Shown here in pieces: positions 37,401-46,699 of a stretch of 53,648 nt of DNA (positions are counted from its first letter, which is position 1; each line of letters opens with the position of its first letter). Position numbers and translations under genes: made by a program. Source of the DNA: Priapulus caudatus (Eukaryota > Priapulida > Priapulimorpha > Priapulimorphida > Priapulidae). The stretch covers positions 65,917 through 119,564 of the forward strand of contig NW_014578020.1 in NCBI RefSeq assembly GCF_000485595.1, written 5' to 3'. Under the pieces are notes generated by a model. It saw only the letters and a program-made list of their open reading frames with translations, made no database searches and was not told where the DNA came from.

Positions 37401-40400
37401 TTTATGTGCCCCTCGGAAGCATCATGCACCTTAACAGTTTCCAAACGATAGTTTGTAGTGCCGGTGAAAAAACTACCAGACATACAGCCTGCATCACAGG
37501 TCATACTCTAGCCACGGGTATGCCGATTTCTACGCTGGCTGGAACGTAAGCATCCTTTTGGTCTTATCATATACACGCTGGCCATCTAATTTCTCCTCCT
37601 GCGACTTAGGTTTAGGAGGTGGAGGACGAGCTCCGTCCAAATACTTCCACATAACAACCTTGATGTTAGTATTGGATAAGGATGTACCTACTACTATGCT
37701 TCACTACTTGTATCACTACTATAGATAACTATTTATATCGACTGCTTCAAGTAAAACACGCATGCGATGTGGTTGCGATGTAAATACCTCGCTATGAGAA
37801 CGTATAACTGATTTATTATAATTGTCATTTATACAATCAGACCATTAATTGTTCTATGTCAACAGCTACTGTCAAGCGATCGATCCGTAGACTAGTTTGT
37901 GGCCCCATTGTTTAACAATGTTTGTACTGTCATAGGGTCTAGCATCTACTTGTACTAGCGCGTCTAACAGGGAAAACTTGTTGATGGCAATGAGTTATAT
38001 ATAGCTCTTTGGATCTTGGTTGAGAGAAGCTGCCGCCGGGGACTATAGTAAAATCGATAGGAAGATGGGAAATTGGAACGGTGAAGGACGGGGAAAATAA
38101 CTAGTACGCAGGACTAACGGCTATGGGGCATTTACTAGTCCTTCTTATTTTTTACTAGTCTCAGACTAACGGACTAGTGTTAGTGTCGAACCCTGCTGAG
38201 AACTACAAAGTGTACTTACATGTATCTGTGATGGCATCACTTGTACTTGCTCTCCACTGGGCATTGTCACCAGAGCCATGGCAGACTGGTCCTCTCCTTC
38301 ACCCTCCTGCTGTATAGACAACTCCCCAGGATACTGCATAAAGATATTACACAGTAATCAAACTTAACATATGACGTTTCAGCTAAATTCTGAATAGTCA
38401 CTCTCATGTAAATTGTAAGAAGTACATCCGAAAACATCTGGGCATGAAGCTTGTTTATTCACCATGATAACATTAGCAGTGAAATTCCCATTGTTACTGA
38501 TGCCTGTTTCACTTAGAGAATCACTTAACAAGGTGTTATAATATTTAAATTGATCGCTGCAAAGGTTTGCATTGCCTAATAACAATGGAAAAAGTATTCT
38601 ATGCGTGGCAAAACGTACATCTTGTGACTCATCACTCTGGCTCCCTGCACCAAATGAGTGAAGCGGCCCTTTGCCAGGAGAGATGTTCTGCCCTCTAACC
38701 TTGCGTCGGTGGGCACTCCGGCATTTGGAGTCAAGGTTTTGCTTGATTCTATACCAATCAATTTCATTGATGTTGAAATGATGAATAAGGTGGCCTGTGA
38801 AATTCAACAACAAAAACACGTAGCATGTCAAGATCAAACAGCATTGAGCAATGCTCGGAGGAATCCAGGACAAAGACTGAGATTTGGCAATACTCATGAC
38901 CATAGGTAGGTTCCTTGCATATTTTCAGTTAAAATAGGGTTAAATTATGCTACATAAAAAATTTTGTTTAATATTTATTAGAAATATCTATAAAAGAATT
39001 GTTCGTTTCATAATCTACCCTGAGATTCTAGGGTGTAATATCCCTTCAAAAATACAAGCTTCACGTAGCATTTCAGTTTAAACAAATATTTACATCGAAT
39101 GCCATAAACCATCAAGGGGTCTAATTGTTTCTTGTTGTGCTTTCCTGTCCCAGAGATGTTTGATATTGCTTGTATCTCTCTGTCAAATAGTGCATCCAAA
39201 AGGCTCAGTGCCATCTTCTCTGGAGTTTTGTGAGCAGTGTTAATGTGTAGCAGTTCCCTAGAAAAATAAATGCATGGATAAAAACCTTAGCACAAGAGAA
39301 AAAAGGCACCCCAATTTATTACTGTAAATATTTGTAACAGCATAATAATACTAATAGAAACCAAGACCCAGCAATTCACTGGCTGCTGCTGAAAACTTAT
39401 TTAATACCCAACATTATTAATACCATGGAAATTATAGCAGCATTGAACATAACATCTGTATCACTACACCTGACAAACTCTACTAAGTGTAAAACCTGTA
39501 CAATTAACTTTGTCAGCTCAACTGTATGGAACTTCTATACAGGTAAACTGATTAACTCTACAATGTGAAACACCCACACCACTCATCTGTTCAACTTTAC
39601 AACATGGAACAACCATAATAAACTCCCAATGTGTAGACACTGTAACACTTCCTTTGGCTCTGACAGTCTATTTACATGCACATGACCATGACAAGGTGGT
39701 ACTGTGATGTGCGAACATGAGTGGACTACATACTTGGGAGTGATTTGGCATCGCACTCTCATTTCTATGTTGCTCTCATCACCCATCCAAGAGCCATCTG
39801 GGTAATCCTCATACGAGTTTAGTGTGATGAGTGTCACAGCTCCCCTACCTATATAATTGTATGCGTCCTGCGAATGCTCCACCGAGTCATCTGAGGTAAA
39901 AGTAGTTCAGGATCAGTATAAGTACAATTAGAAAATGGCTGTGTTTTGTCTGAAACAATTCTCGAAGACATGACACCACAGAACTGTTGCCTCTTATTGA
40001 ATCTATGACTCTATCTACAATAAACAGATTATGTTTGTTATGAAAGTTTTAGATGAGTTGCTTCAAGTTTAAGATGATGATTGAAGTTGTCTGTCTGCAC
40101 CATCACAATACTGGTCCTTTTTAACCCAAGGTGTCATAAATATTCAAATTGCATAATAACTGACAGTTACAGACCACTAATCAACTACTATAATTGCAGC
40201 ATAACATGACAAACTAACTACACCAGATTACAGCCAGCAGCAACTCATATTTTCACAATTGACTTTTCAATTTCAAACTGAAATTTGCAAATATACTTTA
40301 AAATATGCAAATGCACAAAGTTTACTAAACAATTATTAGTTTGTTTCTTGACAGTACAGCAAGTAAAGCTCTCAACTTCACTGATCTTCTTCTAAAAGCA

Positions 40401-43400
40401 CATGACAAAAACTGTGCTACCTATTTGCTCATTAGCCCTCATCTCGCTGTCTGATCCTGAGGCCCCTCCATCGTTGCTCTTTTGCATATCCTGTGCATGC
40501 ATGCCATCTGGTTGCTTCTTATCATTGCCATTTGACAACCTATAAAGATATCAAGCATCAAATGATACATTTGACATGCATGTCAGACAGAAGAGTCACT
40601 TACTCTGAATATAAGAAACATTAAACTCTTATGGAAAAATTCATTAAATAATTATACATATACATCCATAATCTGACTATATATTATCAGGCGTTAATGA
40701 AGACAAAGGAGTTTGACACGTATTTGGTACTGATTTCACTACATTTTTGTCGTACGAGTTCGATGTTAATAAAAATACAAATGTATACAAACATGAGCTT
40801 CTTTTGTTCACTGGTCCTTATTCTATCTTCCGGTAGTATTACAAACCGCGTAGCTTCCTTCGTTTTGACATAATTCATACTTTTGCACGAAATAGTTTTC
40901 ACGTTATTTACGGTCGTGTGGCGAGGCCAAGCAGGAAATTTGCATACACAGCAACTGGAAGGAGGCGCGGCAGGGCTTTTAGGCCGTAGTCTAGCCGAGT
41001 GCAGAAAATGCGCTTAGAAATTAAGTTACGTTGCACCTATACGTTTGAAACTATAGTTAGAATGCCTTGTTTTTATGGTTGAATCCCACAGTAAACGCTG
41101 CGCTGGTTGGTAAAAATGTAGTGAAATCAGTACCAAATACGTGTCAAACTCCTTTGTCTTTATTAACTCCTGATATTATGTATGTGTAACACACAATTGA
41201 GCTTTTATTATTATGTTCAATTGTTTTCTTCACGACAATAAACATAATATTATATGCTCTACAAACATGAGCCAAGGTGGGCTCACATCCAGATTACCCA
41301 CCAGCAGTTTAATTATTAGTTATGGTTATCTTTAGGGCTAAACTTTCCCCTTAACTACATCATAAATGATTCAAGGTTAGGAAGAAATTAGTATTACTTA
41401 CTTTATTATTATACCGCCATGCACTACTAGCAACATACATCTGTACATGCAAAGGCAATATGTTGGAACATCACACAAATTCTTTTTCAGAATTTTCACA
41501 AAAGGTCATTAGGCACCACTGACACTAATATTGTAACCAGATAGCATGCATGTGAATGGTGTTACACAGACTATGCAGACATAGTTCAGGAACCTCAGGG
41601 CCACTTCTGATGATCCACCAAGATTGCATAAGTCATGTAACTGCACATATAATGGCTGTATATGGCAGGCTAAAGCTGGGTTTACACTACTGACATTATG
41701 TTGGAGAATTGGCGAGTTGGGCCAATTCAACAATTCGGCAACTCCGAGTTTGTAAAAATAGAATATGTTCTAATCTCCCAACTAGTTGCTATCGATCGGT
41801 TTGTCGCGCAACACACTTGCGTTTACACTGACGATTGTATAGTTGAGAAGTTGGTCCAATTCGCCAATTCACCAACACAAAGTCGGTAGTGTAAATCCAG
41901 CTTAACATTAGTGCCAGAAATTCCTGTACCTGTTAGAATAAGCTTCCACTTGTTCCTTCACTGTAGTGCCAAGTGTATTCACCCGCACCTCCAGCATCTC
42001 ACAAGTCTTAGTGACATTGTCCAGCCTTGACTCAATCGCATCCAGCCGCAGCGATATAGCCTTGTTGATAGTGACCAGGATGGACTGGAATATAAATCAA
42101 CTTGGTTCAAAAGCAAATTATCATCATGCATGTAGAAGCTTCTTTGATTTGCTTAGGTCTGCACGGGTTGACAAGGACTAAGGCCATAATAAAAATATTG
42201 TTTGTTTGCCCTCAACCGACCGACCCGCCAAAAAGGGGCCGACTCAAAAATTTGTATTGATCTTTCACATTCTTTTTTTTTTTACAAATTGTATCACTGT
42301 ACATTATATAAATCTGTAGGCAATACATTATATGTACCAAGCAAAACAAACATTCAACATAAAAGGTATCTCCACACAAGCACACCCGAGCATGTAGACA
42401 CCATGCTGAATTTGTAAAAAGATCCCTATGCGCCATTAAATATAAAGAACCTAACCGTACCATAATGGGAGACGGCCAAAGTGGGTCGTCGTCGACTTCG
42501 GAGTTTCAGTTACGAAATCAATGCATTTTTTTGTAACGAAATCAAAGGTACTAACAAAGTGATTTCGTTACGAAATCACTACTGCGAGGTGACTTCGTTA
42601 CGCAAATCAGCTACTTGCGCAGTGATTTCGGCTTTACGAAATGAGCTACTGCAAATGATTTCGTTTACGAAATCAATGCTACACTTGGCGCCAGCGGCAC
42701 GCCAAGTGTCGCATAGACTTCTAATTTCGTTAACATAATCCAGTCCTACCACAAGTGAATTTCGTTACGAAATCACACTAACTGCGAAGTGATTCGTTGC
42801 GGAAATCAACTACTGGCGAATGGAATTTCGTTATAATTCAACTACTGCGAGTGGATTTCGTGACTGATAAGGGCATGCGACTGGCGCGCCAAGTGTAAGC
42901 ATACGACTATGATTCGTAACGAAATCAAGTATACAGAAGTGAATTTCGTAACGGAAATCAAGTATTACATGGATTTCGATTACGAAATCAACTGACTGCA
43001 GAGCGTTATTTCGTTACGAAATTCAAATGCCGACACTCTGAGGGGGACATGGTGGGAGCGAAAGAGGGGCGGTCCGAGTCCCCCACCGGTGACCTGCGCC
43101 GAGCCGGCGCGCCAAGTGTAGCATGACGTTGATGTCCGTTAGCGAATCAGCTACTGAGTGAGGGATGTTCTCGTAAGCGAAAAATCATGCTATCACCTTG
43201 TGGCGCCGCGCGCGCCGACAAATGTTGCATTAATGGATTTCGTTACATACATCAGCTAACTAAAAATCGACGTGATTTCGTTAACGAAATCATGCTACAC
43301 TTGAGAGCGTAAAGGGGCGCCCAAGTGGTCACATGGCACTGATTTCAGTGTACTGAATCACTTGTTTCGCTAACGAATCCCAGTCACCAAATCCACACAC

Positions 43401-46400
43401 GCCCCCTGTGATGTTCGTGAACGAAATCAAGGTCTACAAAGGATTTCCGTTACGAATCAAGTCTACACAAGTAATCTTCGTTACGATCAACATACTGCGA
43501 TGTGATTCGTGACGAAATCAGCTACTACCATCGATGTGATTTCGTTCACAAGAATCATGCCTACACTTGGCGTAAGGCGCAAGTGTCGGCATGGTGCTTC
43601 TACGGTGACACCAGAAGCACACCCCACAAATCACAAACATCCCACAACACATCAAATACAAATCCACACACAAATACAAATCACGCAGCACACAAATTCA
43701 ATCCCGCCCCGCAAAAAAAACAACAAACGCAAATCACAACACAAACGCACAAAAACATCACAACCACAAATGCAAAACGCACAACAATATGCGAACAGGC
43801 CACAACACAGAATGGTGCAAAATCTCCTACAACGACAAGATCAAAAGGCCACAAGCACAAATTCCAAGAATCCCTGCCCGTGCCCGCCTCGTACTGTTTT
43901 GACTGGGCGCATTGTATCAGGAGTGAGATAATCCGAATATTCTATTACCCTATCATCTACTGCCTGATTGTATAGACAGCTGTAACGCGCCCTCCCCCTC
44001 GCGCACACGCTATGACGCTATACAATGGCCGGTAAAACAAAGAGAATCTGCGTAGAGAAAGGAGAGGGAGAACTGTGGAGTAACAGAGGGGAAGAACGGA
44101 GGTGGAGAAGGAGGATGGGGAGAACCGCTGGTGGAGAAGGAGAGAAGAAGACGGGAGAAGCTGGTGGACAGAATGAAGGGCGAAGAAGGGAGAAGGTGGT
44201 GGAGGAGGAGGGAGAAGAGACTGGTGGAAGTAAGGAAGGGGAGAAAGGGCAGGTGTGGAGAGGAGGGAGAAGCTGGTGAGAAGGAGGAGGGGAAAGGGAT
44301 GACAGGTGGTGAGAGTGAAGAGAAGCTGTGTGGAGAAGAAAGGAGGGGAGAAGCTGTGAGAGAGGAGGGGAGAGGGGGAGAAGGGAGTTTGTGGAGGAGG
44401 AGAGGGAGAAGGGAGAAGAGGGGATAAGGAAGGGGAGAAGGGAGCTGGTGGAGGAGGAGGGGGAGAAGGGAGAAGGTTGTGGAGGAGGGGGCAGAAGCTG
44501 TGGAAAGAGAGGAAGGGAGAAGAGAGAGGTGGTGGAGAAGAGAGAATGGGAGAACGCTGGTGGAGAAGGAGGAGGGAGAAGCTGGTGGAAAAGAAGGAAG
44601 GGAGCAGGGGGCAAGAAGGGAGCTGGTGGAGGAGGAGCGGGGAGAAGGGACAACACTGGGTTGGAGAAATGGTAAGGAGGAGGGAGAAGCTGGTGAACAA
44701 AGGAGGAAGGGAAGGAGGGGGAGAAAGCCTGGTAGAGAAGCGAGGAGGGGGGAGAAGGGAGAACGCTGGTGGAGAAGGAGGCAGAACGCTGGTGGAGAAG
44801 GAAGAAGCTACGCCCAGCTTCTCATCCCCCTCCTCCTATCTCCCACAGCTTTCCCTATTGTTGAGATCGATATTGGCGGTCCACCTTTGCTTCGATCCTG
44901 GAGAAAGTCAGGAGTTTTTTTCCCCACCAATTTGCAATTAACGCAAATATTTCATGAATTTATTTACAACAATTTATAATTAACCAAATTTAACAATAAT
45001 TTATTAGGGTGTTAAAAGTATTAGTGTCTTAGTCTTGTACCTCGGGCAGTAGCTGATTTCGTCCACGAAAGTCACTCCGCAGTACTTGATTTCGTAAGCG
45101 AAAATCACTTTGTAACTTGATTTCGTAGATAAATCAGTCATGCGACACTTGGCGCCCCCACACGGCCGAAAAGTTTGTAGGATGATTTCGTAACGAAATC
45201 ACCTCGATTCTGCACGATAACGCTGCACTTTCGTCAGCGAATCACTCGTCGCAGTGTTGACTTTCGTAACAGAAATACTTATGTAGACGTTGATTTCGAA
45301 TTAACGACAATCATTATTGCTAGAGCTTGATATTTCGTAGCCTACGAAATCAGTCGAATTCGTAACGAAATCAGTTTCATGCGACATTGGGCGCCAATGC
45401 CACACGCCACGTAGTAAGCATGATTTCTTACGAAATCACTTGATGTGCAGTAGGCGTGATTTAGTAACGAAATCAGGTAATGCGACATTGGGCGCGCCCA
45501 GGCGCGGCCAAGTGTAGCATGATTCGTTAGACGAATATCAACTCGCTGATAAAAAAAAGAAAATAAAAAAAAGAAGACAAGACAAAAAAAAAAAAAAAAA
45601 AAAAAAGCAGGAAGAAAAAAAGGGAAAAAAGCTCGATTTCGTAACGAAATCAAAGTCATGGCTATCACTTGCGCGTCCGGCTCGCGCTGAGTGGACGGCA
45701 TGGATTTCGTACGAAATAACGCGTCAGATAGTTGATTTCGTACGGGGAAATCACTTATGTAGACTTATTCGTTACGAAATGCAAGTTATGCTAACAACCT
45801 TGGCGGCGCCAGCGCGCCAAAACGTGTCGCATCTTTCGTCACGAAATCATTCGCGATAGTTCGCTTTCGTAACGAAATCACCTCGCAGTAGTTGATTCTC
45901 GTAGAACGAAATCCACTTTGTAAGACTTGATTTTGTAACGAAAAGTAAAGCATGCGACACTTGCGTGCCGGGGGCGGCCAAGTGTGCAATGATTTCCGTA
46001 CGAAATCACTTGCAGCTAGCTGATTTCGTAACGAAATCACTCGCAGTAGTTGATTTCGTAACGAAATCACTTTGTAGACTTGATTTCGTTACAAAATCAT
46101 TGATTTCGTAACGAAATCAGTCATGCGACACTTGGCGCCCCATACCTACCTACCCAAACTTTTCAGCCTGGGTTGGGTGAGGGCAAACAAAGATTTTTTT
46201 AATTGTGGCCTAATACTGAAATATGCATTTAATTACATATTACCCTATATGGGTGCATGTTAACACGTATACTTCTGTTTATCAATTATTGTGGTAAAAG
46301 CTCTTGACATCATGCACATAAGAACTTTAACCTTAATTTCGTCCATATCACCTCCTTTGAACTTTTTAGCAACTGGTTCGCCATCACCTGCATCTAAAAT

Positions 46401-46679
46401 TAATGGGACAACATCAATGTGATTCTAGCAAGTTTATAATAAATCATCTACCACAACAAAGGGCAGAATGTCACCAATTGTTTTAGTATAAATGTAGCAC
46501 ACACAGTATTTTGCACTTTAAACTAGTTCTAGTAGTTACTTCAGAGTAGATCAGTCTATTCAGACACATCAATAGTTAGAAGCATGTATAGAGTAGTTGT
46601 ACACATTGCTACCTTGCAACGCACGAGCTGCTACTGCAGCCTGTTCCAGCTCTGACATCGCTGCAGCATCTTCTGACAT
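22153..46679 (-). CDS. BANP: BANP (BEN-domain nuclear protein), nine coding exons
   Basis: Coding exons on the minus strand: 46613-46679, 46332-46393, 41930-42084, 40421-40539, 39734-39890, 39094-39257, 38619-38794, 38220-38333 and 22153-22488. Every junction has GT/AG signals and compatible phase. The total is 1,350 nt, giving 449 residues plus stop, close to vertebrate BANP. In order: acidic start (MSEDAAAMSELEQ); basic GEPVAKKFKGG; a coiled coil with ISLRLDAIESRLDNV, matching the BANP 'ERLDSIEAKL' segment; an acidic linker; the BEN domain at about residues 148-270 (LNSYEDYPDGSWMGDE, EMRVRC, QLDPLMVYGIRC, DWYRIKQNLDSKCR); and a Q/E-rich acidic tail. BANP is a nuclear protein known to bind the TCTCGCGAGA motif and activate CpG-island promoters. 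I did not find that motif here. The last intron contains the inverted duplication described separately; the 5' UTR exon was not located. Confidence 0.9.
22304..22904. repeat. Left arm of the smaller palindrome
   Basis: Contains most of BANP exon 9 and the adjoining intron; inverted at 26347-26954. The left boundary of the match coincides with the N gap, so the repeat may continue. Confidence 0.88.
22905..26346. repeat. Segment E, first copy (centre of smaller palindrome)
   Basis: 3,442 bp, direct copy of 32774-36215. The two copies differ mostly by one-base indels. It contains CA-rich repeats (about 23185-23275), a truncated start of the hAT-like element (from 24297) and the fold-back element at 25754-25961. 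No gene recognised. Confidence 0.9.
25754..25961. mobile_element. Fold-back element with telomere-like repeat in its loop
   Basis: The left arm AAGGGGTCGTTGTCGTAACA and further GGTACTACAGATATG are mirrored at 25915-25961. The loop contains ACCCTAACCCTAACCCTAA (three CCCTAA units). The second copy of E carries the same element at about 35602-35823, with the telomere motif partly eroded. Confidence 0.75.
26347..26954. repeat. Right arm of the smaller palindrome
   Basis: Reverse complement of 22304-22904 right up to the end of segment E: the left flank of E reads 'attcccagggttaa' and the right flank 'ttaactgggaat'. Confidence 0.9.
26766..26954 (+). pseudogene. Inverted, truncated copy of BANP exon 9
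   Basis: Reverse-oriented match to 22304-22488 that runs into the N gap. Small indels break the frame. It lies 5' of the other inverted exons, the wrong order for a functional plus-strand gene. Confidence 0.82.
26955..26979. other. 25-N assembly gap
   Basis: Exactly 25 undetermined bases separate the two palindromic blocks, and they cut the inverted copy of BANP exon 9. A fixed-length run like this usually marks a scaffold join of unknown size. A further single N is at 53296. Confidence 0.98.
28335..28460 (+). pseudogene. Inverted copy of BANP exon 4
   Basis: Matches 40421-40539 in reverse orientation with several insertions, which destroy the frame. The 'atgagcaaatag|taagc' donor context is altered relative to the good copy. 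Confidence 0.8.
29025..29184 (+). pseudogene. Inverted copy of BANP exon 5
   Basis: Matches 39734-39890 in reverse orientation. Acceptor (ctcag) and donor (GTATGT) persist, but indels break the BEN-domain frame. Confidence 0.8.
29676..29846 (+). pseudogene. Inverted copy of BANP exon 6
   Basis: Matches 39094-39257 in reverse orientation. It has about seven extra bases, is frameshifted, and ends at TTCGAT|GTAAAT. Confidence 0.8.
30146..30330 (+). pseudogene. Inverted copy of BANP exon 7
   Basis: Matches 38619-38794 in reverse orientation. Splice sites (tttcacag, AAGAT|GTACGC) are retained, but the frame is broken by insertions. Confidence 0.8.
30640..30761 (+). pseudogene. Inverted copy of BANP exon 8
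   Basis: Matches 38220-38333 in reverse orientation. The donor reads ACAT|GTTAAGT instead of ACAT|GTAAGT, an inserted T typical of the other indels here. Confidence 0.8.
32774..36215. repeat. Segment E, second copy (centre of large palindrome)
   Basis: 3,442-bp copy of 22905-26346 in the same orientation, beginning GGTCAAGACATACTGC and ending GGGGATATTTAGAAAC. It includes CA-rich repeats (33028-33141), a CCACCACCACC tract, the start of the 4.07-kb hAT-like element (34122), a CAGGGGTCGAAATT-like motif near 35350 and a fold-back element at about 35602-35823. No gene is recognisable. Confidence 0.9.
34122..38195 (-). mobile_element. 4.07-kb hAT-like element in the last BANP intron
   Basis: The ends are CAGGGTTAGATACTAAC (34122) and GTTAGTGTCGAACCCTG (38195), with CTGAG flanking both sides (34117-34121, 38196-38200). 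It contains the transposase remnant at 37100-37504. CAGGG ends suit hAT; the target duplication here is 5 bp rather than the usual 8. The element runs continuously across the E/right-arm junction at 36215/36216, so that junction existed before or when the element inserted. Only partial copies exist elsewhere: 24297-26346 and, inverted, about 30787-32773. Confidence 0.72.
37100..37504 (-). pseudogene. hAT-type transposase fragment (ZNF862-like)
   Basis: A 134-codon minus-strand frame contains KIIAKRNARTMPVHETVG, NKAIIAKLNILIRNAHAIGK, YTDYVKLCQLDKTKGLDVG, STYLTDKVCQRFITAIADTR. The 'AHAIGK..RPYTDY..LC.LDK.KGLDVG.TYL..K....F..AIAD' pattern is that of hAT-transposase-derived ZNF862-like proteins. 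Only the N-terminal region before the catalytic domain is present and no zinc finger is visible. It lies inside the 4.07-kb CAGGG-ended element. An inverted, frame-damaged copy lies at about 31600-31915. Confidence 0.65.
38220..38333 (-). CDS. BANP: BANP coding exon 8, Q/E-rich
   Basis: Acceptor ttatgcag|TATCC, donor ATACAT|GTAAGT (near-consensus). It encodes YPGELSIQQEGEGEDQ, then SAMALVTMPSGEQVQVMPSQ and IH. Both boundaries are phase 0. The next coding exon in this orientation is at 22488, beyond the duplicated region. Confidence 0.87.
38619..38794 (-). CDS. BANP: BANP coding exon 7, BEN domain end
   Basis: Acceptor tttcacag|GCCACC, donor AAGAT|GTACGT. It encodes HLIHHFNINEIDWYRIKQNL, DSKCRSAHRRKVRGQNISPG, then a polar KGPLHSFGAGSQSDESQD. 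The DWYRIKQ and RRK..GQ motifs match vertebrate BANP. It ends in phase 0. Confidence 0.93.
39094..39257 (-). CDS. BANP: BANP coding exon 6, BEN domain middle
   Basis: Acceptor ttttctag|GGAACTG, donor TCGAT|GTAAAT. It encodes ELLHINTAHKTPEKMALSLL, DALFDREIQAISNISGTG and KHNKKQLDPLMVYGIRC, the core of the BEN DNA-binding fold. The basic GKHNKKQ loop is conserved with vertebrate BANP. Confidence 0.93.
39734..39890 (-). CDS. BANP: BANP coding exon 5, BEN domain start
   Basis: Acceptor acctcag|ATGACTC, donor CCCAA|GTATGT. It encodes DSVEHSQDAYNYIGRG and AVTLITLNSYEDYPDGSWMG followed by DESNIEMRVRCQITP. The 'TLITLN..EDYP.G.W.GDE.N.EMRVRC' pattern is the signature of vertebrate BANP. Confidence 0.93.
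40421..40539 (-). CDS. BANP: BANP coding exon 4, acidic linker
   Basis: Acceptor tttatag|GTTGTC, donor AAATAG|GTAGCA. It encodes LSNGNDKKQPDGMHAQDM, then QKSNDGGASGSDSEMRANEQI, a polar, acidic linker between coiled coil and BEN domain. Phases match exons 3 and 5. Confidence 0.85.
40688..41172. mobile_element. 485-bp hAT-like fold-back element in BANP intron 3
   Basis: The ends are CAGGCGTTAAT and ATTAACTCCTG. Arms of about 60 bp contain GACAAAGGAGTTTGACACG and its reverse complement. ATATTAT flanks both sides (40681-40687, 41173-41179). A 7-bp exact flank with CAGG ends fits a hAT-type insertion. A mirrored copy is at about 27660-28175. Confidence 0.75.
41674..41902. mobile_element. 229-bp MITE in BANP intron 3, TAA-flanked
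   Basis: The ends AGCTGGGTTTACACTAC and GTAGTGTAAATCCAGCT are inverted with one mismatch, and TAA flanks both sides (41671-41673, 41903-41905). Interior inverted 'ttggcgagttgg' motifs are present. A 3-bp TAA duplication fits PIF/Harbinger. The inverted copy of BANP on the plus strand begins inside this element, just after the N gap. Confidence 0.78.
41930..42084 (-). CDS. BANP: BANP coding exon 3, coiled coil
   Basis: Acceptor tattccag|TCCATC, donor AACAG|GTACAG. It starts in phase 0 and leaves two bases. It encodes SILVTINKAISLRLDAIES, then RLDNVTKTCEMLEVRVNTLG, whose heptad-like leucines match the vertebrate BANP coiled coil used for self-association. This segment is the strongest N-terminal evidence for the gene name. 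Confidence 0.9.
42490..43590. repeat. Left subterminal palindrome array
   Basis: More than a dozen variants of GATTTCGTTACGAAATCA, each self-complementary, are spaced by 'actactgcgaagt' or 'tgctacacttggcgcc' linkers. Frames across the array read repeated 'VISLRN/NEIS' peptides and are not coding. Confidence 0.85.
44045..44815 (+). repeat. (GGAGAAG)n polypurine minisatellite inside the transposon
   Basis: Purine-only units of the form GGAGAAGCTGGTGGAGAAGG with variable spacing. The plus strand is almost all G/A except for the CTGGTG core. Long Lys/Glu/Gly or Pro/Ser frames are artefacts. Confidence 0.92.
45050..46140. repeat. Right subterminal palindrome array (inverted)
   Basis: Reverse-oriented counterpart of 42490-43590 with GATTTCGTAACGAAATCA units and GCGACACTTGGCGCC linkers. 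It includes an A-rich interruption at 45548-45630 that is absent from the left array. Confidence 0.85.
46332..46393 (-). CDS. BANP: BANP coding exon 2
   Basis: Acceptor ttttag|ATGCAGG, donor ATTAAG|GTTAAA. It encodes AGDGEPVAKKFKGGDMDEIK after completing the Asp codon split from exon 1, and ends in phase 0. The basic KKFK may be part of a nuclear localisation signal. Confidence 0.85.
46613..46679 (-). CDS. BANP: BANP coding exon 1 (start codon)
   Basis: ATG at 46679-46677; 22 codons plus one base, donor CAAG|GTAGC. It is preceded by the acceptor-like 'ttttttctcttatttag' ending three bases before the ATG, so an upstream non-coding exon is likely. A second in-frame ATG lies at codon 8. Confidence 0.85.
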
Positions 46680-46699
46680 TATTCTAAATAAGAGAAAAA

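Larger units (their letters stand above)
36216..41837. repeat. Right arm of the large palindrome (authentic BANP orientation)
   Basis: Reverse complement of 26980-32773 throughout, pairing around coordinate sum about 68,900. Arms differ mainly by single-base insertions and deletions. This arm carries the intact BANP exons 4-8, so it is the accurate copy. Confidence 0.9.
42182..46210. mobile_element. 4,029-bp DNA transposon filling BANP intron 2
   Basis: The ends are inverted: left GGCCATAATAAAAATATTG and right (reverse complement) GGCCACAATTAAAAAAATC, both followed by TTTGTTTGCCCTCA. TAA flanks both sides (42179-42181, 46211-46213). A 3-bp TAA target duplication fits the PIF/Harbinger superfamily, but no transposase is visible, so the element is non-autonomous. 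Next to each end are about 1.1-kb arrays of the palindrome GATTTCGTTACGAAATC interspersed with CTACACTTGGCGCC-type units; the right array is inverted relative to the left. The centre carries a (GGAGAAG)n minisatellite. Many single-base indels suggest noisy sequence. Confidence 0.8.

Noticed and set aside
42490-46140. CRISPR-like array (repeated palindromes with spacers)
   Set aside because: This is a eukaryotic intron; the linkers are themselves repeated and the array is mirrored around a transposon centre.
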